This document shows positions 8,150 to 16,348 of a stretch of 64,000 nucleotides of DNA, piece after piece. The DNA is from Maricaulis sp. (GTDB taxonomy: Bacteria; Pseudomonadota; Alphaproteobacteria; Caulobacterales; Maricaulaceae), in NCBI RefSeq assembly GCF_017642925.1, contig NZ_JAEPOL010000012.1, positions 1 to 64,000 of the forward strand. Reading direction: 5' to 3'. The first letter of the stretch is position 1; every line of letters begins with the position of its first letter. The position numbers were made by a program, and so were the translations under genes. Below the pieces are notes generated by a model. That model did no database searches. It worked only from the letters and a program-made list of their open reading frames with translations, and was not told where the DNA came from.

Positions 8150-10549
8150 TCAGCCGCGCAGTGTACCGCCGGACGCCTTTTCGACCTTGGACACGATCGC
8201 GGCCGCAACGGCATCGATTTCCTCGTCCGTCAGCGTCTTCTCGCGCGGCTGCAGGGTTACCTCAAGGGCCAGCGAAACCTGGCCGTCCGGCACACCCTTG
8301 CCGTCATAGACGTCGAACACGGTGACGTCGGAGATCAGCGCCTTGTCCGCGCCCTTCGCCGCCCGGATCAGCGTATCGGCGGGGACGTCCTTGCCGACGA
8401 GGAAGGCGAAGTCGCGATGTACCGGCAAGAGCTCGGCGCGGTCCAGCTGGCCGCGCGCCTTCAGGCCGGACGCCTTCTTGGGCTGCGGGATATTGTCGAG
8501 CACGATCTCGAAGGCGAGCACGCGTCCGTCGATATCCAGCGCCTTGAGGATGCCGGGATGGATTTCGCCGAACTCGGCCAGCACATTCTTCGGGCCCAGA
8601 CGCAGCACGCCGGACCGGCCCGGATGCCACCATTCCCGTGCCTCGGCCGCGACCTGGAGACTGTCGGCCGGGGCTCCGGCCGCAGCCAGCGCGGCCAGCG
8701 CATCGGCCTTGGCATCGAACACGTCGGGCATGCGGGTTCCGGCCCAGTGACGGCCGGCCTCGACACGGCGCACACCGGTTGCCACGAGACGCTGCCCGTC
8801 CGGCTTGTCGGTGAGATAGACCGGCCCGACCTCGAACAGGCGCGGATCGGCCTGGCCGCGATCGGCATTGGCCTGCAGCGCGGTAAGCAAGTGGATCAGC
8901 GCCGTCGGCCGCATCACGTCGAGTTCCGATGAGATCGGGTTTTCCAGCGCCAGGCCTTCGCCATGGCCGCCGAACAGGGCCGCCTGCTTCGTCTCGCAGA
9001 AGGACCAGGTGACGGTTTCCGAATAACCGCGGCCGGCCAGCGCCCGGCGGGCATAGCGGGCGCGCAATTGCATCACCGTCGCCGGCGCTTCACGGCGCAC
9101 GGGCGGGCGTGGCAGGGATACCGCGTCCAGCTTGTCGAAACCGTGGATGCGTGCGACTTCCTCGACGAGGTCGGCCTTCTGGGTGCAGTCCATGCGCCAG
9201 GAGGGCACGCCCACCGTCAGCACATCGCCCTCGCCCTTCGGTGCAAAGCCCAGCGCTTCGAGAATGCGCACGATCTCGTCACGCGGCAGGTCGAGCCCGG
9301 TCAGACGCTTTACCTCGGCCAGCGGAAATTCGATATCCGCAGGCGGCGCGGGGGGCTCGCCGACGACAATCGTCTCGGACGCCTCACCACCGCAGAATTT
9401 CAGGATCAGCTCGCTGGCCTGCTCGATACCGGCCTTTGGCGAGGCCGGATCGACGCCGCGCTCGAAACGGTATTTCGCGTCCGAGTCGATACCCGTCGCC
9501 TTGCCCGTCGCGCGGGTCGTCTGCGGATCGAACCAGGCGCTTTCGATGAAGACATCGGTTGTCTCTGATGTCACGCCGGAATACGTGCCGCCCATGATAC
9601 CGCCAAAGCCGAGGCAATGCGTGTCGTCAGCGATGACGCATTGATCCTCGCCCGGCACGTATTCCTTGTTGTCCAGCGCCTCGAACCGGTCGGCCTCGCC
9701 CTTGCCGCGGCGGGCCCGGATCGGCCCGTCCAGCTTGGCCAGATCATAGACGTGCAGCGGCCGGCAGCGGTCGTAGGAGATCATGTTGGTGATATCGGCC
9801 AGGAAGTTGATCGGACGCAGACCGATCGCCTTCAGTGCCTTTTTCAGCCAGTCCGGGCTCTCGCCATTCTTCACGCCGCGGATCACGCGGCCGGCGAAGA
9901 CAGGACAGGCTTCCGGCCAGTCGAGTTCGACCGTCACCGGGCAGGGGAAGCTGCCGGGGATGTTCTCGATGTCATGGGTTTTCAGCGTGCCGATCCCGGT
10001 GGCGGCAAGGTCGCGGGCAATGCCGCGCACGCCCAGCCAGTCCGGCCGGTTCGGCGTCACTTCAAAATCGATGACCGGGTCGGCCATGCCCAGCGCCACC
10101 ACGGCTGGGGTGCCGACCTCGAAGGGCTCGGGCAGATCGATGATGCCGTCATGATCCTCGCCCAGCTCCAGCTCGCGGGCCGAACACATCATGCCATGGC
10201 TTTCCACGCCGCGGATCTTGCGCGGCTTCTTGTCCAGCGCGAAATCGAGACCCGGGATATAGGCTCCCAGCGGGGCATAGACGGCATACATGCCGGTGCG
10301 GGCATTCGGCGCACCGCAGACGATCTGCTTCTCGCCGTCCTTCGTCGCCACGCGGCAGACCCGCAGCTTGTCGGCATCGGGATGCTGCACCGCCTCGATG
10401 ACATGGCACACCGAGAAATCCGCGAACTTTTCCAGCGGATTGTCGATCTCCTCGATCTCCAGCCCGGCCATGGTCATGGCCTCGGCGATCTCCTCCAGGG
10501 AAGCGTCGGTCTCGAGATGGTATTTCAGCCAGGAAAGCGGGAATTTCAT
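8150..10549 (-). CDS. pheT: Phenylalanine-tRNA ligase beta subunit
   Basis: A 799-residue PheT. Domain order is as in bacteria: an N-terminal OB-fold tRNA-binding domain (~40-150, VCHVIEAVQHPDADKLRVC), the B3/B4 editing domain (~210-375), the B5 domain (~400-470) and the catalytic-like core. A C-terminal anticodon-binding FDX-ACB domain closes the protein (RAELLPVHRDFAFLVGKDV to the end). It partners with PheS to charge tRNA-Phe. Its ATG overlaps the stop of the preceding membrane-protein gene by four bases (ATGA), implying translational coupling. A strong terminator follows. Confidence 0.97.
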   Translation of the reverse strand: MKFPLSWLKYHLETDASLEEIAEAMTMAGLEIEEIDNPLEKFADFSVCHVIEAVQHPDADKLRVCRVATKDGEKQIVCGAPNARTGMYAVYAPLGAYIPGLDFALDKKPRKIRGVESHGMMCSARELELGEDHDGIIDLPEPFEVGTPAVVALGMADPVIDFEVTPNRPDWLGVRGIARDLAATGIGTLKTHDIENIPGSFPCPVTVELDWPEACPVFAGRVIRGVKNGESPDWLKKALKAIGLRPINFLADITNMISYDRCRPLHVYDLAKLDGPIRARRGKGEADRFEALDNKEYVPGEDQCVIADDTHCLGFGGIMGGTYSGVTSETTDVFIESAWFDPQTTRATGKATGIDSDAKYRFERGVDPASPKAGIEQASELILKFCGGEASETIVVGEPPAPPADIEFPLAEVKRLTGLDLPRDEIVRILEALGFAPKGEGDVLTVGVPSWRMDCTQKADLVEEVARIHGFDKLDAVSLPRPPVRREAPATVMQLRARYARRALAGRGYSETVTWSFCETKQAALFGGHGEGLALENPISSELDVMRPTALIHLLTALQANADRGQADPRLFEVGPVYLTDKPDGQRLVATGVRRVEAGRHWAGTRMPDVFDAKADALAALAAAGAPADSLQVAAEAREWWHPGRSGVLRLGPKNVLAEFGEIHPGILKALDIDGRVLAFEIVLDNIPQPKKASGLKARGQLDRAELLPVHRDFAFLVGKDVPADTLIRAAKGADKALISDVTVFDVYDGKGVPDGQVSLALEVTLQPREKTLTDEEIDAVAAAIVSKVEKASGGTLRG

Positions 10550-11142
10550 TGGTCGGGCTCCTCCGTGTCGGGCACGGATCCGAGAGTTTGGAAAACATCG
10601 TCCCGCTGTGCCTCGCAACGGCGCACGGGCACAGGACGGGCATTGGACGTCTGGGTGGTCCAGCAGCGATCAAAGACCGAGCAATAGCAGGCTTCGACCT
10701 GCCAGAGGTCCCACTCCGCCAGCAGCGCGGTGACGGCAGGGCCTTCGAGCGAAGAGCGCGGCCACTGGATCATGATCGGCTCGACCTCGCCGCCGGGCGC
10801 AAGGGTGCGGCCGGCCAGGGTGGCCCAGGAACGGTCCTGGTCTGCCGGCAGCACCTCCATAAGCGCCGCAAAGTCCTGCACTTCCACACCGTCACGGCGC
10901 AGGGTGACGCTCTCGATCATCGCCGGACCGACACCATTATTGTAGACGCGCAGGCCGATCGAGCGGGTTTCCGGCCGCGTGACCAGGAAACCGTCGATCT
11001 GCAGCACCGGCACCACGGCCCCGTGCTGCTGCGCCCGCATCACCCGCCCCTGATCCCAGGCGACAAACAGCGCCGCGATGCCCACGAGCATCGCGCCGAC
11101 CGCCGTCAGCGTCTGATGGTTATGGGAGAGCCAGCGCCACAT
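10546..11142 (-). CDS. Membrane-anchored protein of unknown function between pheS and pheT
   Basis: A 198-residue protein with one N-terminal transmembrane helix (TLTAVGAMLVGIAALFVAWD, ~10-29). It is followed by an extracytoplasmic-looking beta-rich domain (VVPVLQIDGFLVTRPETRSI, GLRVYNNGVGPAMIESVTLR), a layout seen in many unclassified envelope proteins. A short Cys cluster (ACYCSVFDRC, ~150-160) and CEAQRDD near the end are notable. It starts 9 bases after pheS stops and overlaps pheT by four bases, so it must be cotranscribed with both tRNA-synthetase subunits. I do not recognise a family and see no link to tRNA charging. Confidence 0.75.
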   Translation of the reverse strand: MWRWLSHNHQTLTAVGAMLVGIAALFVAWDQGRVMRAQQHGAVVPVLQIDGFLVTRPETRSIGLRVYNNGVGPAMIESVTLRRDGVEVQDFAALMEVLPADQDRSWATLAGRTLAPGGEVEPIMIQWPRSSLEGPAVTALLAEWDLWQVEACYCSVFDRCWTTQTSNARPVPVRRCEAQRDDVFQTLGSVPDTEEPDQ

Positions 11143-11151
11143 CGAACCGGC

Positions 11152-12234
11152 CTAGCTCAGCCCCGTCGCCAGATTGGCCTGCAGCAGCGGCGAGAAGCCG
11201 TAATGGTTCAGCCAGCGCTTGTCGGAATTGAAGAAATCGCGCAGGTCCGGCGCGCCGTATTTCAGCATGGCGAGACGGTCGACGCCCATGCCCCAGGCAA
11301 AGCCCTGGAACTCGTCCGGGTCGAGGCCGCAATTGCGGATCACATTCGGGTGGACCATGCCGCAGCCGAGGATTTCCATCCACTTGTCGCCCGAGCCCAC
11401 TTTCACCGCATCGCCGACGCGCTCATAGCGCACATCCATCTCGGCGCTCGGCTCGGTGAAGGGGAAGTGGTGCGGCCGGAAGCGGGCTTCCACCTGGTCG
11501 GTCTCGAAGAAGGCCGCGATGAAATCCAGCAACGTGCCCTTGAGGTGACCCATATTCGCCTCGCGATCGATCACCAGGCCCTCGACCTGGTGGAACATCG
11601 GCGTGTGGGTCTGGTCCCAGTCGCAACGATAGACGCGGCCCGGCACGATGATGCGGATCGGCGTCTTGCCCTTCAGCATGGTGCGGATCTGCACCGGCGA
11701 GGTGTGGGTGCGCAGCACCTTGCGCTCGCCGTTTTCGTCCGGCTGCATGAAGAAAGTGTCCTGGGTGTCGCGCGCCGGGTGGCCGGGCGGGAAGTTCAGC
11801 GCGGTGAAATTGTGGAAGTCGTCCTCCACGTCCGGGCCCTCGGCGACCTCGAAGCCCATGTCCGCGAAGATCACGGCGAGCTCTTCCATCACCTGGGTGA
11901 TCGGATGCAGCGAGCCTTGCGGTTCCGGACGCACCGGCAGGGTGATGTCGACCGTTTCCGAGGCCAGGGCGGCGTCCAGCGCCCTGGCTTCCAGATCGGC
12001 CTTGCGTGCTTCGAGGGCGTCGTTGAGGCGGGTCTTGAGACCGTTGAGCGCCGGGCCCATCACCTGACGCTCTTCCGGGCTCATCTTGCCCAGCTCGCGC
12101 ATCATCAGCGAAACCGAGCCCTTCTTGCCCAGGGCGGACACGCGCACGGCGTCCAGCGCCGCCTCGTCGGCCGCGCCATCGATCTGGCTGCGGACCTCGG
12201 CTTCCAGCGTGTCGAGATTGGATGTGTCGGTCAT
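11152..12234 (-). CDS. pheS: Phenylalanine-tRNA ligase alpha subunit
   Basis: A 360-residue class II aminoacyl-tRNA synthetase subunit. An N-terminal coiled coil (~1-90) precedes the catalytic core. Motif 2 lies around [19 protein letters not shown] and motif 3 around [18 protein letters not shown] and [17 protein letters not shown]. It attaches phenylalanine to tRNA-Phe as an alpha2beta2 enzyme with PheT. GAGGGA precedes the start at 12234. In many bacteria pheST follows rpmI-rplT directly; here a divergent decarboxylase gene separates them, so pheS needs its own promoter (candidate at 12265-12292). Confidence 0.97.
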   Translation of the reverse strand: MTDTSNLDTLEAEVRSQIDGAADEAALDAVRVSALGKKGSVSLMMRELGKMSPEERQVMGPALNGLKTRLNDALEARKADLEARALDAALASETVDITLPVRPEPQGSLHPITQVMEELAVIFADMGFEVAEGPDVEDDFHNFTALNFPPGHPARDTQDTFFMQPDENGERKVLRTHTSPVQIRTMLKGKTPIRIIVPGRVYRCDWDQTHTPMFHQVEGLVIDREANMGHLKGTLLDFIAAFFETDQVEARFRPHHFPFTEPSAEMDVRYERVGDAVKVGSGDKWMEILGCGMVHPNVIRNCGLDPDEFQGFAWGMGVDRLAMLKYGAPDLRDFFNSDKRWLNHYGFSPLLQANLATGLS

Positions 12235-12264
12235 GGTGTTCTCAGTCCCTCGCGGCCGAGGTGG

Positions 12265-12292
12265 ATTTAGCCTTTAGGGACAGGACTGTCGA
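12265..12292 (-). promoter_or_regulatory. Candidate sigma-70 promoter for the phe operon
   Basis: On the minus strand TCGACA (12287-12292) and CTAAAT (12265-12270) are separated by 16 bases, about 30 bases before the pheS start. The match to consensus is moderate. No phe leader peptide or T-box-like structure is apparent in the short leader. Confidence 0.4.
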
Positions 12293-12440
12293 CCGGCTTG
12301 GGCGGCGCACCAAGGCAAGCCCCCCTCAGATACCGTCATTAGGGAGCGACTTCGCGAGCAGAACCGCTTTATGGTTGCATCGGGCAGACAAACAACACAA
12401 ATTTTGGAAAATTCAAACTGTTTGGGGGAGAACGGTCGAT

Positions 12441-12470
12441 ATGCGGCGACCGTCACGATTTCATGGATGA
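12441..12470 (+). CDS. Possible 9-codon leader peptide coupled to the decarboxylase
   Basis: ATG at 12441 has a strong Shine-Dalgarno sequence, GGGGGAG, at 12424-12430 and encodes MRRPSRFHG before TGA at 12468-12470. The decarboxylase ATG at 12463 lies inside its last codons and has no Shine-Dalgarno sequence of its own. Ribosomes finishing the leader would be placed to start the decarboxylase. It has no coding homology support because it is so short. Confidence 0.35.
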   Translation: MRRPSRFHG

Positions 12471-14937
12471 ACGCTACCGATATCTCACACAACTTCTCGG
12501 ACCGAAAAGCGAGAACGAGGACCTTCTTCTCAACCTTACCAGACGCGTCATCACCGACTACGCTCACTGGCGCCGGAACTACTTTCCGGACGACCCGATC
12601 GCTTTTGGCCCGAAAATCAAGCGCAAGTTCGAGGAAGAAACCGAACGGCTGATGCACGAACTCGATATTGCACTGTCGGAAATGCGTCGCAGCTTTCCAT
12701 TCCACAGTCCGCGCTATATCGCCCATCAGCAATCGGAAACGACGCTTCCATCGCTGCTGGGCCTGTTTCTGGGCACGCTTTACAACACCAATATCGTCAC
12801 GCCCGAATCCGGCTCTGTAACGGTCGACTGGGAAGTCGATGCCTGCAATGCATTACTTCGCATGCTGGGCTTTCGCCCGTCTCCCAATCCGCACAGCGTC
12901 GATACGCCGGACGCGTTCAAACAATATGAGGAGCAACTGCGCCACGAGTTCGGATGGTGCCATCTGACCTCAGGCGGGACGCTAGCCAACATCGAAGCTC
13001 TGTGGGTCGCTAGAATCGTGACCTATTTTCCGCTGGCGGTGAAAGACGCCTGCATCAAACACGGGATTGCCCTGGGCATAAAGCTAGCCGACGGCACCGA
13101 ATCCGACATCCGAGACGCCAACGCGATGGACCTCCTTGGCCTCAAGCCGAATGAGTCCATCTATCTTCTGGGACGCTTCACCAGCGCCGTCCAGGCCTCG
13201 GACGTCGCCACATCGAACGGTCACAATGGCAGCGTCAGCTCGCTCGCTTGGCAATTGCTCAACGAAAGCCCATTTGCCCCGGCAAAGGGCATTCAGGATG
13301 CTGCCAAGCAGCACACGCCGGTCATTTTCACGTCGGGCGCAGCTCACTACAGCATCCAGAAGGCGGCCGAACTCCTGGGCATTGGCTCGGATGCTGTGGT
13401 TCGGGTGGACATGGATGAACACTTCCGCCTGAGCATCCCAGATCTGCGCAGCAAGATCACAGATGCGATCCGAAAGAAGCGCGCCATCATCGCTGTCGTT
13501 GGCATGATCGGCACAACCGAGGAAGGGTCCGTCGAACCGATCCACGACATCCTCTCCCTCCGCAAGATGTTCGAGACTGAAAAGCGCCAGAGCTTCTGGC
13601 TTCATGTCGACGGTGCCTGGGGCGGTTTCATCCGCAGCCTGTTTGTCGATGCGTCGGTCTCCGGAACGCGACGCGTACCATTTTCCCTGTTCTCCCGGCG
13701 CGTCTTTGACCTCAATCGCGAACTTCAAATGCCAGATCCGGCGCCTGAAACACCGGACAAGCTGGGTGCGTGGCTGAACACCCTGTGGATCAGGCACGCG
13801 ACAACGCCCGAAGAGGGCATTCCCGCTGTGCTTTTGGAGAGCCTTGAGGACGGGATCGTTGATGGCGACTACCAGAAAGTTCTGCAACAACTCGTGCACC
13901 AGACCAAGCTCGGCCGGTTGTCATTCAAGGGCATAGACGATCCCCGCACCCTCTTCGCAATCACGCAACTGGATCGTGTGGCCGAGGTAAAGGAATTCGT
14001 CCGAGACAATGTATCGGTCGGGCTGCATCCGACATCCGAGGAGATCGACATCCAATGGCCCAGCGATGATGTCGGTCTTGCCATGCTCGCAACTGCTGCC
14101 GCCAACTCGATCACGATCGACCCGCATAAAATGGGCTACACGCCCTATCCCTGTGGCGCGATCGCATTCCGCAATGACCGTATCCGGCATTTTGTCAGGC
14201 AGGAGGCGCCTTACATCACATCGACTTCGGCCGATACCCAGCTCCACATGCCGATCCGGCATGTGGAGCAAAGCGACGACCCAATGCCGAAGTACAGGAC
14301 CTCCACCGCTGCGGCTGCGCCCTTTACCATCGAAGGATCGCGCCCCGGGTCAGCGGCCTGCTCGCTATGGCTCGCATCACGCGCCATGCCGTTTGACCGC
14401 GAGCACCACGGCGAAATGGTGCGCGCATCACTCCTCGCCGCTCGTTCGCTCTACGAATGGCTCAACCGGTGGGACGGCCTGCATGAGCGAGCACGCGTCG
14501 ACAAGCTCTATGAACTGCGGCCCTACTGCCCGGGCGGACCCGATACCAATATCGTTATCTTCGCCGTCAAGCAGAAGAACAACTCAAACATCGGCGACTT
14601 CAACCGCCTCAATGACAAGGTATACAAATCATTCAGCATTCTCAGCGAGGACGGCGATCGCAGACATAGCTACTCCCAGCCGTTTTTCCTGTCACGGACG
14701 AAAATACACGCGCCACTCTACAGCGCGGCAACGACAGCCGATTTCCGCAAGCGGGCCGGGCTGGACACCGACCCGGCAGAGTATGAACAACACGGTCTCA
14801 GCGTTCTGAGGGCGACAGTTGCCAACCCGTATATTTGGCCCGCACTGAAGTCTGGACAAACGGATTTTATCCAGGACTTTCTGAGGGTCTTGGATGAAGC
14901 AGTGATCGGCGTGGTTCGGCGCCCCGGAGACTACTAA
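12463..14937 (+). CDS. PLP-dependent group II decarboxylase, tyrosine-decarboxylase-like, with insertion
   Basis: A long (824-residue) pyridoxal-phosphate amino-acid decarboxylase. Landmarks run in order: N-terminal region with HSPRYIAHQQSETTLPSLLG (~80-100), TSGGTLANIEALWVAR (~170), HYSIQKAAELLGIG (~295), the PLP-pyridine aspartate in HVDGAWGG (D383) and the Schiff-base lysine in IDPHKMGYTPYPCG (H555-K556). The segments around HYS, DPHKMGY and EGSRPGSAACSLW resemble enterococcal tyrosine decarboxylase (~620 residues). Here about 170 residues separate D383 and K556, versus roughly 50 in that enzyme, so a domain-sized insertion is present. Base composition is lower than the neighbours (12481-12540 is 29 of 60 G+C), which suggests transfer. 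The true substrate (tyrosine, aromatic acids or glutamate) is not established. The first in-frame ATG is 12463, with no ribosome binding site of its own. Confidence 0.85.
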   Translation: MDERYRYLTQLLGPKSENEDLLLNLTRRVITDYAHWRRNYFPDDPIAFGPKIKRKFEEETERLMHELDIALSEMRRSFPFHSPRYIAHQQSETTLPSLLGLFLGTLYNTNIVTPESGSVTVDWEVDACNALLRMLGFRPSPNPHSVDTPDAFKQYEEQLRHEFGWCHLTSGGTLANIEALWVARIVTYFPLAVKDACIKHGIALGIKLADGTESDIRDANAMDLLGLKPNESIYLLGRFTSAVQASDVATSNGHNGSVSSLAWQLLNESPFAPAKGIQDAAKQHTPVIFTSGAAHYSIQKAAELLGIGSDAVVRVDMDEHFRLSIPDLRSKITDAIRKKRAIIAVVGMIGTTEEGSVEPIHDILSLRKMFETEKRQSFWLHVDGAWGGFIRSLFVDASVSGTRRVPFSLFSRRVFDLNRELQMPDPAPETPDKLGAWLNTLWIRHATTPEEGIPAVLLESLEDGIVDGDYQKVLQQLVHQTKLGRLSFKGIDDPRTLFAITQLDRVAEVKEFVRDNVSVGLHPTSEEIDIQWPSDDVGLAMLATAAANSITIDPHKMGYTPYPCGAIAFRNDRIRHFVRQEAPYITSTSADTQLHMPIRHVEQSDDPMPKYRTSTAAAAPFTIEGSRPGSAACSLWLASRAMPFDREHHGEMVRASLLAARSLYEWLNRWDGLHERARVDKLYELRPYCPGGPDTNIVIFAVKQKNNSNIGDFNRLNDKVYKSFSILSEDGDRRHSYSQPFFLSRTKIHAPLYSAATTADFRKRAGLDTDPAEYEQHGLSVLRATVANPYIWPALKSGQTDFIQDFLRVLDEAVIGVVRRPGDY

Positions 14938-14952
14938 CCGCTGCGTAGAAAG

Positions 14953-14988
14953 AAAAAGGCCCGCCGGCGGTGCGCTGGCGGGCCTTTT
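14953..14988. terminator. Bidirectional terminator between decarboxylase and rplT
   Basis: The stem is AAAAGGCCCGCC against GGCGGGCCTTTT (14954-14988), with A-runs on the left and T-runs on the right, so it can stop transcription from both convergent genes. Confidence 0.85.
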
Positions 14989-15011
14989 CAATCGGATCGG
15001 TGTGACCGGGA

Positions 15012-15368
15012 TTAGCCCAGCGCAGCGCGCGCCTGATCGACGAGCGCCTTGAAGGCTTCCGGTTCGCGGATCGCGATGTCGGACAGGACCTTGCGGTCAA
15101 CTTCGATGCCGGCCTTGTTCAGACCATTCATGAAGACCGAATAGGTCATGCCGTGCTCGCGGGCACCGGCATTGATGCGCTGGATCCAGAGACCGCGGAA
15201 ATTGCGCTTCTTGGCACGGCGGTCGCGATAGGCGTACTGGCCGGCCTTCTCCACAGCCTGTACGGCAGCGCGGAAGGTGTTCTTGCGGCGGCCGTAATAG
15301 CCTTTGGCCGCTTTGATGACTTTCTTGTGGCGCTTGGCGGTCGCCGGTCCGGACGTAACTCGAGACAT
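15012..15368 (-). CDS. rplT: 50S ribosomal protein L20
   Basis: A 118-residue basic protein with the L20 signatures [19 protein letters not shown] near the N-terminus and [20 protein letters not shown] in the middle. It binds 23S rRNA early in large-subunit assembly and in some bacteria represses its own operon. It lies 28 bases downstream of rpmI on the same strand, followed by the bidirectional terminator. Confidence 0.98.
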   Translation of the reverse strand: MSRVTSGPATAKRHKKVIKAAKGYYGRRKNTFRAAVQAVEKAGQYAYRDRRAKKRNFRGLWIQRINAGAREHGMTYSVFMNGLNKAGIEVDRKVLSDIAIREPEAFKALVDQARAALG

Positions 15369-15396
15369 GGTGTGCTCCTAACTCAGCTGCCGCGGC

Positions 15397-15597
15397 TTAC
15401 AGGCCGTTCGGGATGTATTTTTTCACGATCCGCGCATCCTGGGGCGACAATGTCGTCAGGCCGCGCTTGTTGCGGATCTGCTTGTTGGTCCGCTTGATCA
15501 TGCCGTGGCGCTTGCCGGCCTGGCCGGCTTTCACCTTGCCCGTGGCAGTGAGCTTGAAGCGCTTTTTGGCGCCGCTCTTCGTCTTCATCTTCGACAT
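15397..15597 (-). CDS. rpmI: 50S ribosomal protein L35
   Basis: A 66-residue L35: [20 protein letters not shown], then [16 protein letters not shown]. The start at 15597 is preferred because AAGGAG is six bases upstream; an ATG two codons earlier overlaps that signal. First gene of rpmI-rplT. infC, often in the same operon, is 5.4 kb away here with its own leader. Confidence 0.97.
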   Translation of the reverse strand: MSKMKTKSGAKKRFKLTATGKVKAGQAGKRHGMIKRTNKQIRNKRGLTTLSPQDARIVKKYIPNGL

Positions 15598-15694
15598 TTT
15601 CATCTCCTTTGCAGGACCGCCGGAGCGGTCTTGTGGATGTTGCAGCCAGCGGGCATGTCGAACGGGCCCGTCAGGCTGGAGTTGGAAGCGGGGT

Positions 15695-15722
15695 CTTATA
15701 CGCGGAAACAGCGCTATTGCAA
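15695..15722 (-). promoter_or_regulatory. Candidate promoter of rpmI-rplT
   Basis: On the minus strand TTGCAA (15717-15722) and TATAAG (15695-15700) are separated by 16 bases, close to the sigma-70 consensus. They lie about 100 bases before rpmI, leaving a leader long enough for autoregulation. Confidence 0.5.
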
Positions 15723-15741
15723 GGGCGAAGCTGACTCCGCC

Positions 15742-16188
15742 TCAGGCGTGCGGCTCGTGTTCGCACAGGCCGCAATCGCGGCGATGGACATGACCGGCCC
15801 GGGTCCGGGCGCGCCAGTTCACCAGGTGGGCGCCGGCCAGAACCGTAACGCCGGTGAGGGTCAGCACGGTCTCGGCCAGCGAACCGAAGACATGCGAGGC
15901 GCCGATCGCCATCAGGACAAGGCCGAACAGGCCTGCCGTGAAGATCTGCCAGCCGGCCTCCACCGTCTTCATGCCCCAGCCCAGCGCCACCAGCGAGACC
16001 GGCGCCGCCAGCGCCAGCATCACGATGTGCCAGTCATGGCTGAGACCGAACAGCGAGCCCAGCTCCGGCGAGAGCAGCGGCGCGGCGGATGCCGCCGTCG
16101 GGACAAGCAGGCAATGCAGGATGCACAGCACCGACAGGCCGACGCCGGTCGCGTCGAGGGATTTATGCCTGTGGGCGGTCATTTTCAT
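15742..16188 (-). CDS. MerC-domain membrane protein
   Basis: A 148-residue protein with four predicted transmembrane helices and the MerC motif LDATGVGLSVLCILHCLLVP in the first helix (Cys and Cys-His-Cys metal ligands). The C-terminal tail is His/Cys-rich (AGHVHRRDCGLCEHEPHA). MerC proteins move thiophilic metals such as mercury. In alphaproteobacteria, stand-alone copies without the mer operon are common and may serve zinc or other metal homeostasis. A Zur-like palindrome 31 bases upstream (16219-16233) favours zinc-dependent control here. ATG at 16188 or 16182 could be the start. Confidence 0.8.
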   Translation of the reverse strand: MKMTAHRHKSLDATGVGLSVLCILHCLLVPTAASAAPLLSPELGSLFGLSHDWHIVMLALAAPVSLVALGWGMKTVEAGWQIFTAGLFGLVLMAIGASHVFGSLAETVLTLTGVTVLAGAHLVNWRARTRAGHVHRRDCGLCEHEPHA

Positions 16189-16218
16189 CTAACACCTGCG
16201 GATCGGGCTGCCGGAAGA

Positions 16219-16233
16219 TGATATAGTGTAACA
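16219..16233. promoter_or_regulatory. Zur-like operator upstream of merC-domain gene
   Basis: TGATATAGTGTAACA is an imperfect 15-base palindrome and differs from the alphaproteobacterial Zur consensus-like TGTTATA-N-TATAACA at about two positions. Placed 31 bases before the MerC-domain gene, it would let the zinc repressor control that gene. No Zur gene is in this window. Confidence 0.45.
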
Positions 16234-16348
16234 CCCACCATAACGGAAGGGTGAATCCTGCATATGGGATACACAAACCACTCATAAGACATACGAAGGG
16301 GCGACCCGGATGAGCCGCCCCTTGGCAATTCAGGTCACTGATGCGCGG

